Assembly: GCA_026724425.1 (NCBI GenBank)
Contig: JAIUCV010000349.1
Span: forward strand, 62,001 to 126,000
Origin: Erythrophleum ivorense
Taxonomy: Eukaryota; Streptophyta; Magnoliopsida; Fabales; Fabaceae
DNA length: 64,000 nt
Direction of reading: 5' to 3'
A model generated the notes under the pieces. The model searched no databases. It had not been told where the DNA came from and saw only the letters and a program-made list of their open reading frames with translations. The position numbers and the translations under genes are program-made. How positions within the stretch are numbered: the first letter of the stretch is position 1; each line of letters begins with the position of its first letter. Shown one piece after another: positions 1-13,200 of the stretch.

Positions 1-440
1 TTTAATATTAGCAGATCAATTAGTTTTTCTAGGCTGTTTCATCCTGCTCATGCCATAATTGTGAATAGCTACAAATAACAAGACTGGAAAAAACACTTGC
101 TGGATGACAAGAGGACCAGATGAAGGGTGGAAGAAATGGGTGGGGAAGAAAGATGAAGAAATGAAGGGAAGAAGAATGACGAGCTGAATAGAAGAAAGAT
201 CAATAAATAAGGGGAGGAAGATCATGGATGAAGTAAAAAATCACGAGGAACAAAAATGGCAGAAACAAGAAGAATCGATAGTGGAAGTAAATTGCATAGG
301 CTTCATATGGCTTGTTGGCAGAGAAGGGCATTATTATCCATCAGTTTTTATTTGGTCTTACAGAGTAATTTTGTTTTTTAAGGTCCCAATGAATATTAGG
401 TGGTTTAGGTCTTCCGTACTAATTTTTTCATTTTTTTTCT
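1..440. other. Non-genic stretch at window edge
   Basis: No coding similarity is visible on either strand. The two short open frames here are low-complexity and lack family motifs. The similarity to the second A/C block starts only to the right of this stretch. Confidence 0.5.
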
Positions 441-3400
441 TCTTTCAAGAAGTTTGGCTAAAAAAAAAGCATTTCATTTAATGCATGAAAGACATGTACT
501 ATGCCAACCAAGTCATACATTAAATGAAGTGAATCATGCTTGATGTAAAGGAAAAGAATAAGGAAAAATTAGAATTCATCACTTCATGTTAAAGATATTT
601 ATATTAAAAAATTTTAAATTTTAAATTCATTTTAAAAGCCTTTAAGATCAAAATTTAAAATTCTTTAATATAAATATATTTAACTTAGGATCCTAAACTA
701 TAATTGTCTTACATAATTTAATTTTAGATCCTAAAATCTTTTAAAATATTTTAAAATTCAAGATCTTTCAATATAAATGACTTCAATTTAAGATTCAAAA
801 CTATAATTTTTCAAGGAAGTAAAACACTATTTTGGTCCTTTATAGATGAGTTTGTTATCAATTTGGTCACTTATAGGTGGTTCTTCTCCAAATAATCCCT
901 CATAGATATTATGGCCCCTTTGTCCTAATGATGTTAATAAATAAGTGACATGGATTGTTAACTATTAACTTGGCTATTAAGTGCTAATTTGGAATTTTCC
1001 TTTTTTTTTTCTCCAATCCTTCCTAAATTAGCAAAAATGTTGCACTAAGACACTATGATTTTTTTTCCTTTTTTGTTTTATCCCCACTAATCAACAAAAT
1101 GATAACAATTTGATTTATAGGAGACCATTTTGAGAAGAAACATCCATTTAGAACTAAACTGAGAATAAACCCATCTATGAGGTACCAAATTAGGCACTCA
1201 TATGGGTCTTATAAAATCTTTTGATAATATTTAGATTTAATGAAAGTATAAGTTGAATCTTAAGGGACATTTTAATATATTTGACACTTGGATAAACAAA
1301 TATTTTTGATATATTTTATCTACGTACTATTCCATTTTAATTCAGTCTTGGAATTCTATTGGCATTTATAACATTATTTTTCCTATCAAATTCAATATTT
1401 TTAGTTTGTCATTTCAATTATGAATTTTATGATTAAAGTACTTTTTGATTATTTGATATTCTTATTAGATATACATTAATATATTCTTGTTCTATCTAAT
1501 AATTGATTACTAGTATCTAAGTAAGAGATTGTAATATTTTAATAAATTAATTATGGATTAATAATAATCAGTTATTAAACTAATTAACATATTGTGTTTT
1601 AATAATATCAAATAATTAATTAATGAAATTAATACCATCAAAATATATTAGACTATATGTTTGGATAGCCTATAATAAGTTAGAACATCCATAAACCTGT
1701 TAAATAAGAGACCTTACCTTATAGCATATATCTTGAGCTAGTTACCCCCATGTGCGCACACACACACACACATATATATAAGCCCTTCAATTATTGTGTG
1801 TAGATGTGGAAATTGTGAACCTTCTTACTCTTCTTTTCTTCTCAACTTTGTCTAAAGATTCTAAATGATAGAATCAATGGATTCAAGCTTCATTCCAAAT
1901 AAAACTTTGAGCCATATCATGTAATTATCTTTCATGTATGAAATATAATATGAAAAACTATTAAAACTAGATGACCAAAATAATTTTTTTGGGAAAAAAA
2001 ATCAAGCTTAACATGAACAAAACAGAATTGTTTTCTAATTGTCAATGCAAAGTTTGGACTCTAGAGATACATGTAGAATTTCATGAATCAAATTTATGGA
2101 GCCCGATGTGGAATGCCATATATGAACATTATGAGTTAAAAATAAGGTGCTTAATAACTGTATCATCATCAGTAATGTTGATTCTTGTACCATTAGTTGA
2201 ACCATTTTTGGTCACTATGTTTCGATGCAGCAAATGCTTAAACAATTATAACAAAGCAAGAAAAAAAATCATTAAAGGGAAAAAAAGGGAAAAGTCATCC
2301 CTTCTTTATCACTGAAAGTAATTAAGTTGTTATTATACCAATATTTTGAAACTAATATTGATATCCACTCATTTCAAAAGAAATATAAACCTTAGGTATC
2401 AAAGAAAAGGAAGAAGAAATATAAACCTTGTACTATCGAGGAAAGAATTTACTTAATGACATTTCATTAATAGAGCATGATTTGGAATTGTTGGTATATT
2501 GTTTAGAACCTGACTTATTATTTCCAATGGTAGGCTCTATTCAACCATGCATAAAGAATGTTGGTTCCTATGGAAATGGCAATTGAATTGAATCATTGCT
2601 AAGATATGAAACAACTGTAGCCATGGAAGGCCTAGCATCTGGATTTTCTTGAACACATAACAAACCAATATGGATGCACTTAATCACTTCATTATAAGAT
2701 TTGAATTCATTTATATTTGAATCTAATGTCTCTAACAATTTGTTATCCCTCCACTGCTTCCAAGCTTGCAACAATTAAGCAAAATTAATTATTCTAATTG
2801 TTACCCTTCTAATTAGCACATAAATTGTTAAATTAAATTTTCTCTAAAAGTATTAAGATGATTATATAAACAATATTAATGAGAGGAACAAATTATCAAA
2901 ACTTACATAGCTTAAGAGGCCGTCTGCATATTGTGATTCATAACAACTTGAATTTTTCTTTTTGCTAACAATTTCCAGAACTATAACTCCAAAACTAAAA
3001 ATGTTTCATTTCTCAAAATATTGTCCTAACATTACATACTCTGGAGACATATAATCACTAAAAAATGGGAAAATAATATCAATGTCGGAATTTTATCCAA
3101 GAGATAATAAGGACATTTTGGACATTTAAAACTCAATAGAAAGTAAGGCAAATTTTTCTATGTAGATCAAGCATTATTCACTTTACATTAGGTCACAACT
3201 TATTTTTCTTTATTTACCCATATCTGGATAAATATAAAGATGTGTTAAAGGAAGAAAATAAAAAAATAATAAGAACTTACTATGTTTCAACAATTCTATT
3301 TATACTTCCTTCAATTTCATTCATAGCAACCATCCTAGCCATGCCAAATTTTAAAATTTTTGGATTCATCTCATTATTTGATAAAATATTGCTAGGTTTG

Positions 3401-4426
3401 AGATCATGATGTATTATTTTAAGGTAAGAATACTTATGAAGATAAAGAATTCCTTGAGCAATTCCTCTTATAATTTTGCAACGCTTCAACCAAGTTAATA
3501 CTTTGCTTTTTTGGGAACCTATAGAAAAATTTGTCATGAGTGATTCAAGTGAGAAAATAAATACATATAATTTTTAAACAATTAACTGAAGCAAAATATA
3601 GAAGGCACTAAATAAATAATAACATGCATGACATATATGAACTAGAAATTTCAACCAAAAGTTAAAATGAGTTTAGAAGGGCCAAACCAAGTAGAAAGTA
3701 ATCAAGGCTCCTGTTGGAAACATATTCATGAACAAGTATTTTTTTTCTTGCTCTTCTATGCAAAATCCTAATAGTGCCACTAGATTTCTATGTTGAAGTT
3801 TGGCTATCAATAAAACCTCATTTTTGAATTACATTACACCTTGTCTAGAACTTTTTTAAAGTCTTTTTACAGCTATTTCTTGACCATAAAAAAGAATGCC
3901 TTGTAATCATAGTTGATTGGATTAAAGGTTGGGGGAGGGAGGACGAATATAAGCGTGAAACATTACTTTGATGGCATTTGTCACCTTGTAAACTTCTCCA
4001 AATCCACCTTTCTCTATTCCGTTCTCATGGAAAAACTTATTTGTTGTAGCTTCAATTGTAGCCAAACTGAATTGCAGGGGTTCTAAAGTGGTGCCTTCAC
4101 TTCCAACTAGACATACATACAAAGTTTAAAGTATGCTAAAAGCAACTGCTTTCATACCTTTTAATTAATTGATAATTGAGAAAAGTTATGTTATTTTTAC
4201 ACGGTCAAATTTGCATTACTTTAATATATACTTCTTTTTACACATAACTATTATATAATAATTCAAGAAAAATTGATTTATTTAACTTGATCTTTATCCT
4301 AATTATAATATCTCTATAATTTATAAAAAAAAGTTACAATTGACTCCTTAATTTATCAACTCTATTGCACTGACCCCTTATTGTTTGAATTAGAAGTTAA
4401 ATAATTTTAGTTATATTAAAATTACT

Positions 4427-5540
4427 AAAATATCCTTTCCATTACTTAATACTCATTTTATCCCCTCTTCTTCTTCACATCTCACTAGAGTAAATATCAA
4501 CATAAATGAAAAGCATTTATCAATTAAATCCACAAAAAATAGTGAAATTTTGTCATTTAAGAAATTATCAAATAATTGCAAAAAGAAATTTAGAGGCTTT
4601 GTTCGGAAACCACAAGAGACGCAATTCTATTAATTCAGAGAAATGGAATAGTGCAAAATTTGACATGTGGGTAGCGTGAGAAAGCAAAATGGGCATGAAT
4701 AATTCAGAGCTCCCAAAAAAAAAAAAGAGGTGTGTCTTAGTGGTAGTAGAAGTATTTTTTTTATGCAAGAAAGAAGTAGAAAATCGAAATTTCTTCTTTA
4801 AAATAACAGTAGAGGCAAATATATATATATATTAAAGACAATTATACCCTTATTCAAAATTATTAAATACCATAACTTTTTTTAATCTATTTTCCTAAGT
4901 ACATAACAAAATATATCAGACATAATAATATTAATAGAAACGCTTATCAAATAATTTTGTCAAATAAAAACTACTCATTCACAATGCTTCTTATAAAACT
5001 CCATTTAAAGAAAAGTTGCTTCAAAATAAATAAAAATCTTGTTTCACCAAAAATTAATACACACACACACACACACACACATCAACCACAAATTGGCTAT
5101 AAATTCCTATCAAACATAAAGCAACTAAGTTGGTGTTCTTTTTGCTTTTAGGATTCGGATGATAAATTCTGTAACCACTAGAATTGGATTTTCCTTTTTT
5201 GTATCCTCTTGAGTTTTCTTTGCCGGGCATTATTTTTAGGTTTTGAAATTGTGGGGGCTTGTAATTTGTATGGAAGCGCACGCTTACGACCACCCAATTT
5301 TCCTTCCTGCGTTCTTGGAATTCATGTTCTAGTTCCTAGGTTTATGATTTGTAATTGATGACTGACAAAAGACTCGTTCCGTCACCAGAAGAGGAGAGAA
5401 GCTGAGAAGGAAAGATGCCCTTTAGAAGCTCAATTTCAGAATATGAATATACCAGCATTTGATTTCAATGGAAGAATCAGAGTGTGGGAGCGAAAGACGA
5501 AAAGGAAGGCAAAATGGGTATTAAGTAATGGTAAACAATC
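4427..5540. mobile_element. Inverted-repeat unit in intron 2 of locus A, possibly a gene-fragment-carrying MULE
   Basis: The left arm CCATTACTTAATACTCATTT (about 4439) is repeated, inverted and slightly changed, at about 5508-5527. The weaker match AATTACTAAAATATC / AATTGCTAAAATATC continues outward on both sides. Locus B has a 447-bp intron here, while locus A has about 1.8 kb. The interior (minus strand, about 5130-5400) is less AT-rich and exon-like, with an open frame starting MPGKENSRGYKKGK. Copy 2 (39333-39780) keeps the right part only. I do not recognise the enclosed gene, and no clean target duplication was found. Confidence 0.45.
5059..5081. repeat. (AC)n microsatellite
   Basis: About eleven uninterrupted AC units inside the inverted-repeat unit in intron 2 of CRK locus A. 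The corresponding part of the second block has been deleted. Confidence 0.95.
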
Positions 5541-6407
5541 AGCCCTTTATCGATTGGTTTCTCTCTTGATATTTTAGCAATTTTGTAAAAGTTAGATTTA
5601 AGGTTTAAATATATATTTTTTCTATCTCAGAATTGTTAATTACTACTGCTTATGTGATAATTTATTTAAACACTCACTTATATGATAACTGTGAATTGTC
5701 ATTTGTCACGTAGATATCAAAATGCCAAATAAGATTCAAAAGGCATGTTCACACAGAGATCATGTTCAATTGTAGTTGTTTATGAATTAGGAGGACATTA
5801 TAATTTATAATTAAAAATAGATAAATATAATTTTTCAAATAATTCTGATTAATTACTATTTGTATAAAAACGGATAAAAAAAAAGAAAGGGATGTTTGAG
5901 TAAAGAGTAATAGAATAAAAATTACGCACAATAGTTTTGTCTGAGAATAGCCATATGATGCTTCTTCATTTTACTCCGTAAGAGACAGTAGGTGAGACAA
6001 AAAAGTATGCCCGCAACAACAATGGAAACCACAACAACCATAATGATCCTCGGTGATTGGCCTTTTCCTTCTCCTGTATAATGAGAGATTTTCATGTGTC
6101 ACTCACATGTCATTGGCTAGGAGTAAAGTATGCAATTTTTATTTTACATGCTCAGTGTAAATTATAAAAGTGATAATTTTTATCAAAAATTTTTATTTTA
6201 TTTTAAAATGTAGAGACCAAATAAAAAAGACCAAGAGATTACACGGGACATGTGGGTGTCCCCATCAAATCAACAAGAAGACAAGGAGATATACTAATAT
6301 CTATACGACGCTCTATCATAAATAACTAGACTTAGGCTGTACGATGATCCTAAATTGGCATTTGGCAAGATGATTGGCACAAATATCAGTTTCATTCAGC
6401 TGTGGTT

Positions 6408-6620
6408 TCAAGAGGAATTGCTTCCTTCGACCTCTGGCTTTGAGTCACTTTCAAGGATCACTTCACTGAAGCCATAAGACTGGACATGTTTTAACCTCTT
6501 AAAGAGTTCCTCTACCATTCGGCTTGCTAGACCGAGCATTTCCCTTAATTTTTTGAGCACCCAACAAACCATTATAACTTCATCCCATCTACTTAGACTT
6601 CCACAAGCCGCCCTATCCAT
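6408..6620 (-). pseudogene. RNase H-like (RVT_3-type) fragment
   Basis: A 70-codon minus-strand frame ends with FSEVILESDSK. That pattern (a helix, then a hydrophobic strand ending in an acidic residue and SDS) is typical of the RNase H-like domain of plant non-LTR retrotransposons. No reverse transcriptase or endonuclease lies beside it. A decayed copy at about 40980-41190 in the second block shows the fragment was there before the duplication. It lies within intron 1 of CRK locus A. Confidence 0.4.
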
Positions 6621-6639
6621 CTCATCTCTCTAACTACAT

Positions 6640-7175
6640 TTATTATCATCAATTTAATTTTAAAATTTACTATCATTAATTTAGTTCTTGAAAAATTATA
6701 GGGACAATTTAGTTTTAAATTAGGACTATAATGATAATTTAAAAATATTTATACTAAATTGATGTCAATAAAATTTTATAAAAATATTAAATTGATGGCA
6801 ATAATATTTTTAAAAAATTAATATAATAGTTTACTCTTTCTTGGAATTACCTATCTCAAACTTTTTTTTTTAATCAAATGAAGACGAAATGAAATAGTTT
6901 TATCATCTCTGTAATTATAAAAAGGTTACGCGAACGTTAATTTAGTGTTTAAAAGTTTAGTATCATCAATTTAATCTTAAAATCTACTATCATTAGTTCA
7001 GTTGTTGAAAAACTCTAGTGACGCCAATTTAGTTCTAAATTAGGACAATAATAATAATTTTTAAGGTATTTGGACTAAATTGATGTCAATAAATTTTTAT
7101 GAAAATACTAAATTGACGGCAATAGTAGTTTAAAAAAACTAAAATAATAGTTTATCCTTTCTTGGAATTACCTAT
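6640..7175. repeat. Tandem duplication of about 320 bp in intron 1 of locus A
   Basis: The block starting ATCATCAATTTAAT and ending TTTCTTGGAATTACCTAT occurs twice in a row (about 6650-6855 and 6962-7173). The paralogous block has it once (about 41250-41470). A weaker relative lies in intron 1 of locus B (about 13140-13280). It has no coding content. Confidence 0.75.
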
Positions 7176-8442
7176 TTCAAAAAAAAATTCTTCTAAATCA
7201 AATTAAGATGAACTGAAATAGTTTTATATTAATCTGTTAATATTAATATTTGAGTAAATTACTCTTTTATCTTTTGAGAGATTTTTAAATTATATAATTT
7301 TTTATTTTATTTTAAAAATATACATTCATCTCCTTTAAAATAAAAAAATGACATACTTACCTCTCTTGCAACAAAAAATATTGAGTCATAATTGCACTTA
7401 TTTTGGTTACATCTGTTATTTATATTATATAACAACTATATAAATAAATATTTAACTAATATAAAATATTCAATTTTCTATAGTATCAAATTATAAAATT
7501 ATTTGATAAAAAAATTCAAAATAAAGAATACATTAATGAATTATTTTTTTTCAAATTTAAGAAATTTATATGTAATAAAGGAATTTCAAGAATAATATTG
7601 ATGTTAAATATATTATAATAAATATTAGCGTTATAGTAAATTTAATAAAGTTTCATAATAAATTAAATTTATATTTTTGACACAAAATTAATAATATTAA
7701 AAAATTTAAATTTTTTTAATAAATTACATTTTTAATAAAATAAATTAATATGAATCTTAAAATATTTTACCATATTTCAATTTTAACATATATATATATA
7801 TATAATAATAATCGTATAATTTAAAAACATTTCGAAAAAAGCACCCTTAATTAATATTTTTGTCTAAAAACTAAATTTATATGTAATTAATTATATTCTT
7901 ATTATTATATTTTTTAATTAAAATATAACAAATATAATATTCTCCAATAATAACCTAATATATATAGTTTAATTGAGAAGTTGTGTAATTATTTATAAAA
8001 TTTATACACTTATCATATTATTATAAGAGAATTATAAGTCAATAATATTTTAACTAAAAAATTTAATAAACTATTACTAGTTATATATAAGTTTTTCTCA
8101 TTGCGTAACTCCAACAAGCATACCTAATGAGTTTTGTCTGTTTTGCTGTAATGCTCTTCGTATATTGTTATGTAGAATTACCTTTATCTCTCTAAAATAT
8201 TATCGCGTAGAAGCTTGTCCTATAAGTTTTCACAAAGACTTATCTATCTAGTCAGTTTTGGGGCCTTGTACGCAGGCATATTTGTAATACAGAGAATAGA
8301 ATTCCTATATACATTTTTGTTCTGATTTTCTCAAGTTTCGAGAATTATTTTTCTGCGAAAATCAACATAATCATTTTCATGATTAGACACTTCAATATAG
8401 CTTTAAAAAAAAAACGAAAGAAATGAGAAAGCATATAATTTG

Positions 8443-8590
8443 GGAGATGGATCCTCTGCAGTGACGATCCATCTGCAGTGTGCATGCAGTAAAAACTTGT
8501 GAGGGGCACAGTAAAAAAAAATTTGTGAAAAGAAAAAAAAAACTTGTGAAACAGACAATTTTGGGATCTCTGCTGCAGAGGATCCCGATC
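8443..8590. repeat. Short inverted-repeat element just downstream of exon 1 of locus A
   Basis: GATCCTCTGCAG near the left end is inverted as CTGCAGAGGATC near the right end. The surrounding TTGGGAGATGGATCC and GGGATCTCTGCTGCAG extend the pairing loosely. It sits next to the altered exon 1 donor of CRK locus A and is absent from the equivalent place in locus B. It may be a small MITE. No target duplication was identified. Confidence 0.4.
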
Positions 8591-8606
8591 TATAATTTGA
8601 ACTTGC

Positions 8607-9417
8607 CTCGAGGCTCTGAAGAATTTGTGGGAGGAGAAAGTGCAGTCTATGTAGGCGTTGGTGCTACAGCTGGCTGCGCAGCAGAATCAAAGAAACGAAA
8701 CAATACAGCTGGGATATATAAAGCTTCCTTCTCGTCTTCTAGTGCAACACCCTCGAAGGTCCCTAATCACAACACTTAGACACCTTCGGCAATCTTGGGG
8801 TGACAGGTCCGGCGTGCACTGAACTAGCAAATATATAGTTTCGAGGCCAGCTACGCTTAATTCCCTTGCGGCATATTTCTTAGCGCCCATAGGAGTGTTG
8901 GCTGCCTCATCTGCCGTCAAGTTGAGGCTGTTTAACAATACCTGTACGTAGCTTTCCCGGGACACATCGTATTCGCTCAAGATGACAACTCTAGGGCTTG
9001 TGTCGACGCCGACGGTGGAGAAGATAGAGCGGTTGGAATAGCGAAGTAAGCACTCGTCGTACCAGATTATAGGCTCCTTGGATAAGGGGCACTTAGGGGA
9101 TAATCGCTGGGCTGCGTTGACGACGCATTGGCGGCAGAGGAGGCACGTCACCTCGGCACATGAAGAGGCCAAAGACGGTGTCCGAGGGGTTTCTGCCGGT
9201 GACGGTTGTGTTGTAAAGCTCGGTGTTGCCGGTGGCATTGGAAGCTAAGGAAGAGAGGAGGGTAGTTCGGTCCAATTGGAAGGGACTATTGGCAGGGAAG
9301 TTTTTGTTGGTAGAGCAGTTGTAGGGAATATCAAAAATTTCAGCTGCTTCAGCAATAGCAGAATAGAGGAAGCTAGCGAAAAAGAGAAAAATATGTTTGG
9401 AGGAAGCCATAGCCATG
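8607..9417 (-). pseudogene. CRK locus A ectodomain exon (signal peptide + two DUF26), frameshifted
   Basis: The frame opens with a hydrophobic signal peptide (ASSKHIFLFFASFLYSA), then the first DUF26 domain. Against locus B, five bases are missing between FMCRGDV and the CRQC part of the C-X8-C-X2-C motif. The reading frame therefore shifts inside the first domain. The shifted frame carries on through the second domain, which keeps CTPDLSPQDCRRC. It then breaks again after YPSC and meets TGA. The donor at the 3' end is GCAAGT where locus B has GTAAGT. ATGs at 9417 and 9411 are both possible starts; the second matches locus B. Confidence 0.9.
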
Positions 9418-10298
9418 GAATTGGTAATAGTGAATAGCGTGTTAGTGTTCGAGTGAAGGCAATGGTTTTTGTTTGTGTATTTTAATGGAGGAAGAAGATT
9501 TTGCACTGGAGAAAATGTCGACATTTCCAAAAAGTTTGCCCTCGCAGATAAGGGGATTGATGCCTAAGCTTGACACCACACACAAGTCAATCAAATTAAA
9601 TGAGTCAAGCAAGTCAAGCCTTACATTAGTCGTCCAGCAGTCACGAAAAGAAGTAGGGTCATCTGAGGCTTCAGTGAAGGTATAATTCAGGAAGGTATGT
9701 TGGGCGTCTCTGGAATAGATATTTTCATTGGCTAACGCAAGTCAATGAACAAAGTCCAATTGCAGCTATTGTATTCATTGCCATTTCATTTTCACTTCTT
9801 AAAACACCCCTAAAAGGAGTGTTTTCGTCATCTCTCTTGGGGCATATAAAAAGTTGACCGATAATTCTGTATGTCGTCTTGAAAAGCTATCGGCATGAAA
9901 ACAAATGCGACACATTTACTTTTAAAACCGCTCAACTTGCCTAGCTAGGAAAGAAAACACTCCTAACAATTTTGGAATATAGAATCAAGTTTATGGAATC
10001 TATTGTGGAATGCATGATATGAACATTCTGAGTTAAATAAGGTGCTCAATAATATCGTCATGAATGACATTTCTATCGTAGAATTTGGATCTGTGTGATT
10101 CTTGTACCATTAGACAAACCATTTTTGGGTAATATGCTTCGATGCAGCAACCGCTTAAATGATTACAACAAAGCAGAAAAAAAAAACAACTAAACAAAAT
10201 ATTTGACAATAAGACTACTCTTGATATCCGATGATTTCAAAAGAAGTCTAAATCTCTAGTATCCAAGAAAAAGAAGATGAAGAAATACAAGCCTTGTA
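9418..10298. other. Intergenic gap between CRK loci A and B
   Basis: This gap joins the 5' flank of locus A (about 9418-9960, similar to the region upstream of locus B) to the 3' flank of locus B. About 9980-10298 resembles the 3' flank of locus A (about 2080-2432). The repeated flank on both sides shows that A and B arose by tandem duplication. A W-box-like TTGACT lies near 9745 (minus). No gene is seen here. Confidence 0.7.
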
Positions 10299-13200
10299 CT
10301 ACCGAGGAAAGAATTTACTTATAGATATTTCATTGATAGAGCATGATTTGGAATTGTTGGTATATTGATTAGAACTTGATTCTTTCCTTCCAATGGTAGG
10401 CTCTATTCGACCATGCATAAAGAATGCTGGTTCTTGTGGAAATGGCAATTGAATTGAATCATTGCTAAAATATGAGACAACTGTGGCCATGGAAGGTCTA
10501 GCATCTGGATTTTCTTGAACACATAATAAAGCAATTTGGATGCACTGAATCACTTCATTATATGATCTGTATTCTTTTAGATTTGAATCCAAAATCTCTA
10601 ATAATTTTCCATCCCTCCATTGCTTCCAAGCCTGCAACAATTAAGTAATATTAATTGTTTCAATCATTAACCTTCTAATTAGCTTTTACATTATTCTTAA
10701 ATCAATCTTTCTCCAATTTAAAGGTTGAGATGATTATATAAGAAATATTAATGAGAGCAACAAATTATCATAACTTACATAGCTTAAGAGGCCATCAACA
10801 TATTGTGATTCATGACAACTTGCATTCTTCTTTCCACTGACAATTTCTAGAACCATAACTCCAAAACTAAAAATATCTGATTTTTCAGAATATTGTCCGA
10901 GCATTGCATATTCTGGAGACATATAACCACTAAAAAAATAAAAAAGAAAGCAACATCAATAACAAAATTTTATCTAGATAATAGTAACATTTTGGATATT
11001 TAAAATGATCGGTAGAAAGGCAAACTTTTCTATGTCAAGCATTCATATTCACATTCTATTAGGTCACAATTTTATTTTCTTTATTCACCTATATCAAGTT
11101 AGATGTAAAGGTTAAAGGAAGAAAATTTAAAAAAAAAAAAAATTATAACTTACAATGTTCCTACAATTCTCATTGTACTTCCTTCAGTTTCATTGATGGC
11201 AATCATCTTGGCCATGCCAAAATCTGAAATTTTTGGATTCATTTCATCATCTAACAAAATATTGCTAGGTTTGAGATCACGATGAATTATTTTAAGACGA
11301 GAATATTCATGAAGATAAAGAATTCCTCGAGCAATTCCTCCTATGATTTTGTAACGCTCCAACCAATTTAATACTCTACTTTTTTGGGAACCTATACATA
11401 AATTTGTCATGAGTGACAAATGTGAGAAAATAAATAAATATAATCTTTAAGCAATAACTCAAGCAAATTATAGAAGGCAGCAGATAAATAATAACATGCA
11501 TGACATATATGAATTATAAATTTCAACTAAAAATTAAATATGAGTTTAGAAGAGCCAAACCAAATAAAAAGTAATCAAGGCTTCTGTTGGGAACATATTC
11601 ATAAACAAGTATTTTCTCTTGCTCCTCTGTACAAAATCCTAATAACGCCACCAAATTTCTGTGCTGAAGTTTGGATATTAATAAAACTTCATTCTTGAAT
11701 TCTACTGCACCTTGTCTAGAACATTTTGAAAGTCTTTTTACAGCTATTTCTTGACCATTAGAAAGAATACCCTGAAATCAAAATTCGTTGGATTAAAAAG
11801 GAAAAATATATGCATGAAACATTAACATTAATGGCATTTGTTACCATGTAAACTTCTCCAAATCCACCTTTCCCTATACTATTTTGGTGTGAAAACATAT
11901 TTGTTGCAGCTTCAATAGTAGCCAAACTAAATTGCAGAGGCTCTAAAGTGGCGCTTTCGCTTCCAACTAGACAAACATAAAAAAATTAAAGTATGTTTTA
12001 AGTATTTGCTTTTCACGATGTTAAACAAATGATCACATCAGCATTTTTTTTGGATTAAGCAACTAGCAATTAGTGATAGAAGGATAATATTAACTTTTTA
12101 TAGAAAATGGAAAGATAATATTTCTTGTTTTTAAATCAGATGACAAAATTAAAATTTGAATAAAATTAGAGAAATTGAAAGCATATTAAATATAAATTTA
12201 ATATTTAATTTAAAAGATAGATGGTAAAAATAATGAAGCTAGATAATAGATCTGTTTATAAATTAGGAGGACAATTTATAATTTGAAATTAACAAAATTA
12301 TTAGAGTGAATACATAAAATTTTTAAAATAATTTTGATTAATTACTATTTTATAAAAACAGATAAATAAAGAAAGATATGCACGAGTAAAGAGATAGAAT
12401 GAAAATTACTTACAGTAGCTTTGTCTCGAAACAACCTTATGACTCTTCTTCATTTTACTCCGTAAGAGACAGTAGGCGAAACATATAAGTATCCCCGCAC
12501 CGACAATAGAAACCACAACAATCACAATAGTCCTTGGTGATTGGCCTTTTCCTTTTCCTACATAAACTTTAGATGCTTCCACGTGTGACTCACATGTCAG
12601 TGACAAGGAGAAAGACTTCGTTTGAGAGTTTAGAGTTTAAAAGTGAATAGAATGAAATAGTTCATAATGAAATACATTGAAATGAAATGTGTGATTTTAT
12701 TATTTAGGAATTTAATTAAAAAAAGAGAAAAAGTTATTATTGGAATAAAGAGACTTATAATTAAAATATGATTTTAGCAAGTTTTTGACAAAAAAAAGTA
12801 TATACCTATAATTATATTAACTGTCCATTCTATTCTTTTCTAAAACTTTTAATTTGAAGGGATATAAAATTTTGGATTTTGAATAATAAAGAAAAGTATT
12901 GTAGTCCTCCTTTGCCATTCTGTACTATCCTTAAAAAAAAAAAAAAACCATTCAAATGAAACTTTATCCCAAATTGACTAATTCACTCTTTGCTATTCCA
13001 TTTCTTGCCATCTATCTAAATATAGGCTAAAGTATACAATTTTTATTTTACAAGCTATATTTATCATATTAGTTCTAAAAAATTTTAGTAGGATTAACTT
13101 AATTCTTGAGAGTTTATTGTCATTTAGTCTTAAAAAAAGAAAAAATTCACTACCATCAATTTAATCTTTGATAAATTTTAATGACATTAATTTAGTCTTG

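Larger units (their letters stand above)
440..7930. repeat. Duplicated block, copy 1 (around CRK locus A)
   Basis: This block is paralogous to about 35865-42190. The match starts near a shared AGAAGTTTGGCTAA sequence (about 449 and 35870). It runs through the 3' flank, kinase exons, introns and membrane exon of the CRK pseudogene. It ends near a shared TATAACAAA / CATAACAAA sequence, just where the outer CACTA element begins in the second copy. Large differences are the deletion of exons 3-4 in copy 2, a MITE present only in copy 2 at 37535, and an extra tandem repeat present only in copy 1 at 6640-7175. The 440-2432 part has no gene. It contains a CA/TA microsatellite at 1753-1779. Confidence 0.85.
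2433..9417 (-). pseudogene. CRK locus A: full-length cysteine-rich receptor-like kinase pseudogene
   Basis: This was a plasma-membrane receptor kinase with two DUF26 domains. Exons, read from the right, are: ectodomain 8607-9417; membrane 5930-6073; glycine loop 3985-4106; kinase N-lobe 3688-3900; catalytic loop 3281-3518; C-lobe 2907-3057; tail 2433-2765. Exons 2, 3, 5 and 6 match intact locus B in length exactly. Lesions include a 5-bp deletion in the first DUF26 cysteine motif and a stop near the end of exon 1. The exon 4 and exon 7 acceptors have changed from CAG to CAA, and exon 4 has several stops. The loop reads IEKGGFG instead of IGKGGFG. HRD has become HHD and DFG has become KFG. TGA stops exon 6 and TAG follows LPFP in exon 7. 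It cannot make a kinase. Confidence 0.92.

Noticed and set aside
16..481. Two open frames at the left edge
   Set aside because: They are phenylalanine-rich, low-complexity translations on opposite strands with no motif or splice context.
1971..2315. A 114-codon plus-strand frame next to CRK locus A
   Set aside because: The duplicated block does not keep the frame, it runs antisense beside the 3' end of a pseudogene, and it shows no domain.
8480..8779. A 99-codon plus-strand frame
   Set aside because: It runs antisense to the end of the CRK A ectodomain exon and through the inverted-repeat unit; it is a shadow.
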